64,000 nucleotides of DNA, taken from positions 1 through 64,000 of the IMG/VR virus record IMGVR_UViG_3300025098_003626. One strand, 5' to 3'. This DNA comes from a virus. Under the pieces are notes generated by a model. It saw only the letters and a list, made by a program, of their open reading frames with translations. It was not told the origin of the DNA and searched no databases. Numbering within the stretch: position 1 is the first letter of the stretch; the number at the start of each line of letters is the position of its first letter. A program made the position numbers and the translations under genes. Below, in pieces: positions 63,848 through 64,000 of the stretch.

Positions 63848-64000
63848 ATGACAACATATAAAGAAGAACAAGATGGATTATGGGCCGCATTAGACGAAGC
63901 ATTTCCTATCAACACTAAATTACAAACAAATCTCAATGATGAAGTTACTAAACTTGAAATGAGTCGTATAAGTGAAGCACTAAGAGAACATGATGGTAAT
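63848..64000 (+). CDS. Partial plus-strand gene at right edge
   Basis: Open from the ATG at 63848 to the window end; 51 residues are visible (MTTYKEEQDGLWAALDEAFP...), charged and helical. An ACTAAATA late-like octamer ends exactly 5 bases before the ATG and no ribosome site is visible. It is divergent from the curli module. Too little is seen to assign a function. Confidence 0.5.
   Translation, partial: MTTYKEEQDGLWAALDEAFPINTKLQTNLNDEVTKLEMSRISEALREHDGN

Noticed and set aside
1-64000. CRISPR arrays and insertion sequences
   Set aside because: No regularly spaced repeats, transposase motifs or terminal inverted repeats were seen; the repeats present are inside fibre or curlin genes.

Overview
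The window looks like part of the genome of a T4-like myovirus of a marine, AT-rich host. The T4-type genes are a gp44-like clamp-loader subunit, a DexA-like 3'-5' exonuclease, a GroES-like co-chaperonin, an ATP-dependent DNA ligase, PhoH, ThyX and MazG-like proteins, a family of cyanophage-style fibre genes, and many late-promoter octamers of the form NATAAATA. Low GC, a 7Fe ferredoxin of the alphaproteobacterial FdxA type and a curli cluster fit a SAR11-type (pelagimyophage-like) virus better than a cyanophage; no photosynthesis genes are seen. The host assignment is inference. The window is a segment, not a whole genome: major capsid, terminase, polymerase and late sigma genes are absent, and the first and last genes are cut.

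Layout. Most genes are on the minus strand, so reading runs from right to left. 1-9.9 kb: a possible nuclease-fold protein (partial), small structural-type genes, ClpA, a class-B J-protein and a lysis cassette (holin-like proteins, lipoproteins, spanin-like protein, GH19 endolysin). 10-10.7 kb: phoH on the plus strand with a shared terminator. 10.7-15.9 kb: an early operon (clamp loader, exonuclease, CysC-like kinase, nucleotidyltransferase, FdxA, parvulin, FkbM, 2OG oxygenase, ThyX). 15.9-21.5 kb: further early units (HNH-like, an unknown 484-residue protein, FkbM, HAD, MazG, co-chaperonin, a DnaE-like fragment). 21.5-37.5 kb: fibre/adhesin genes, including a 2400-residue fibre and a subtilisin-like protease, ending with IscA. 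37.6-48.8 kb: UvdE, a phosphomannomutase-like HAD, a glycosyltransferase-like protein, a QueD-like protein, small membrane proteins, two related fibre proteins and DNA ligase. 48.9-50.3 kb: five tRNAs, small zinc-ribbon and basic ORFs, and IscU. 50.3-55.5 kb: a glycine-zipper protein, ClpP, a SprT-like metalloprotease, peroxiredoxin and many small ORFs. 55.7-56.7 kb: a small plus-strand operon. 56.7-63.7 kb: a curli-FecR-CHASE2 cyclase module.

Regulation is unusually readable. At least twelve sigma70-type promoters (TTGACA/T, 17-18 nt spacer, TATAAT-like) precede early or metabolic operons, while NATAAATA octamers precede structural, lysis, Fe-S, tRNA and curli genes. In several late genes the octamer ends exactly five bases before the ATG, which would put +1 on the start codon and make leaderless mRNAs.

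The most exciting system is the module at 56.7-63.7 kb. It encodes CsgF, the outer-membrane pore CsgG, two secreted curlin-repeat proteins (one with a large N-terminal domain), a FecR-domain periplasmic protein and a CHASE2 sensor adenylate cyclase, apparently expressed late. This could be a phage-encoded amyloid secretion and envelope-sensing system. Curli-related clusters have been reported from pelagimyophages with unclear function; the link to a FecR/CHASE2 cyclase is the part most worth testing.
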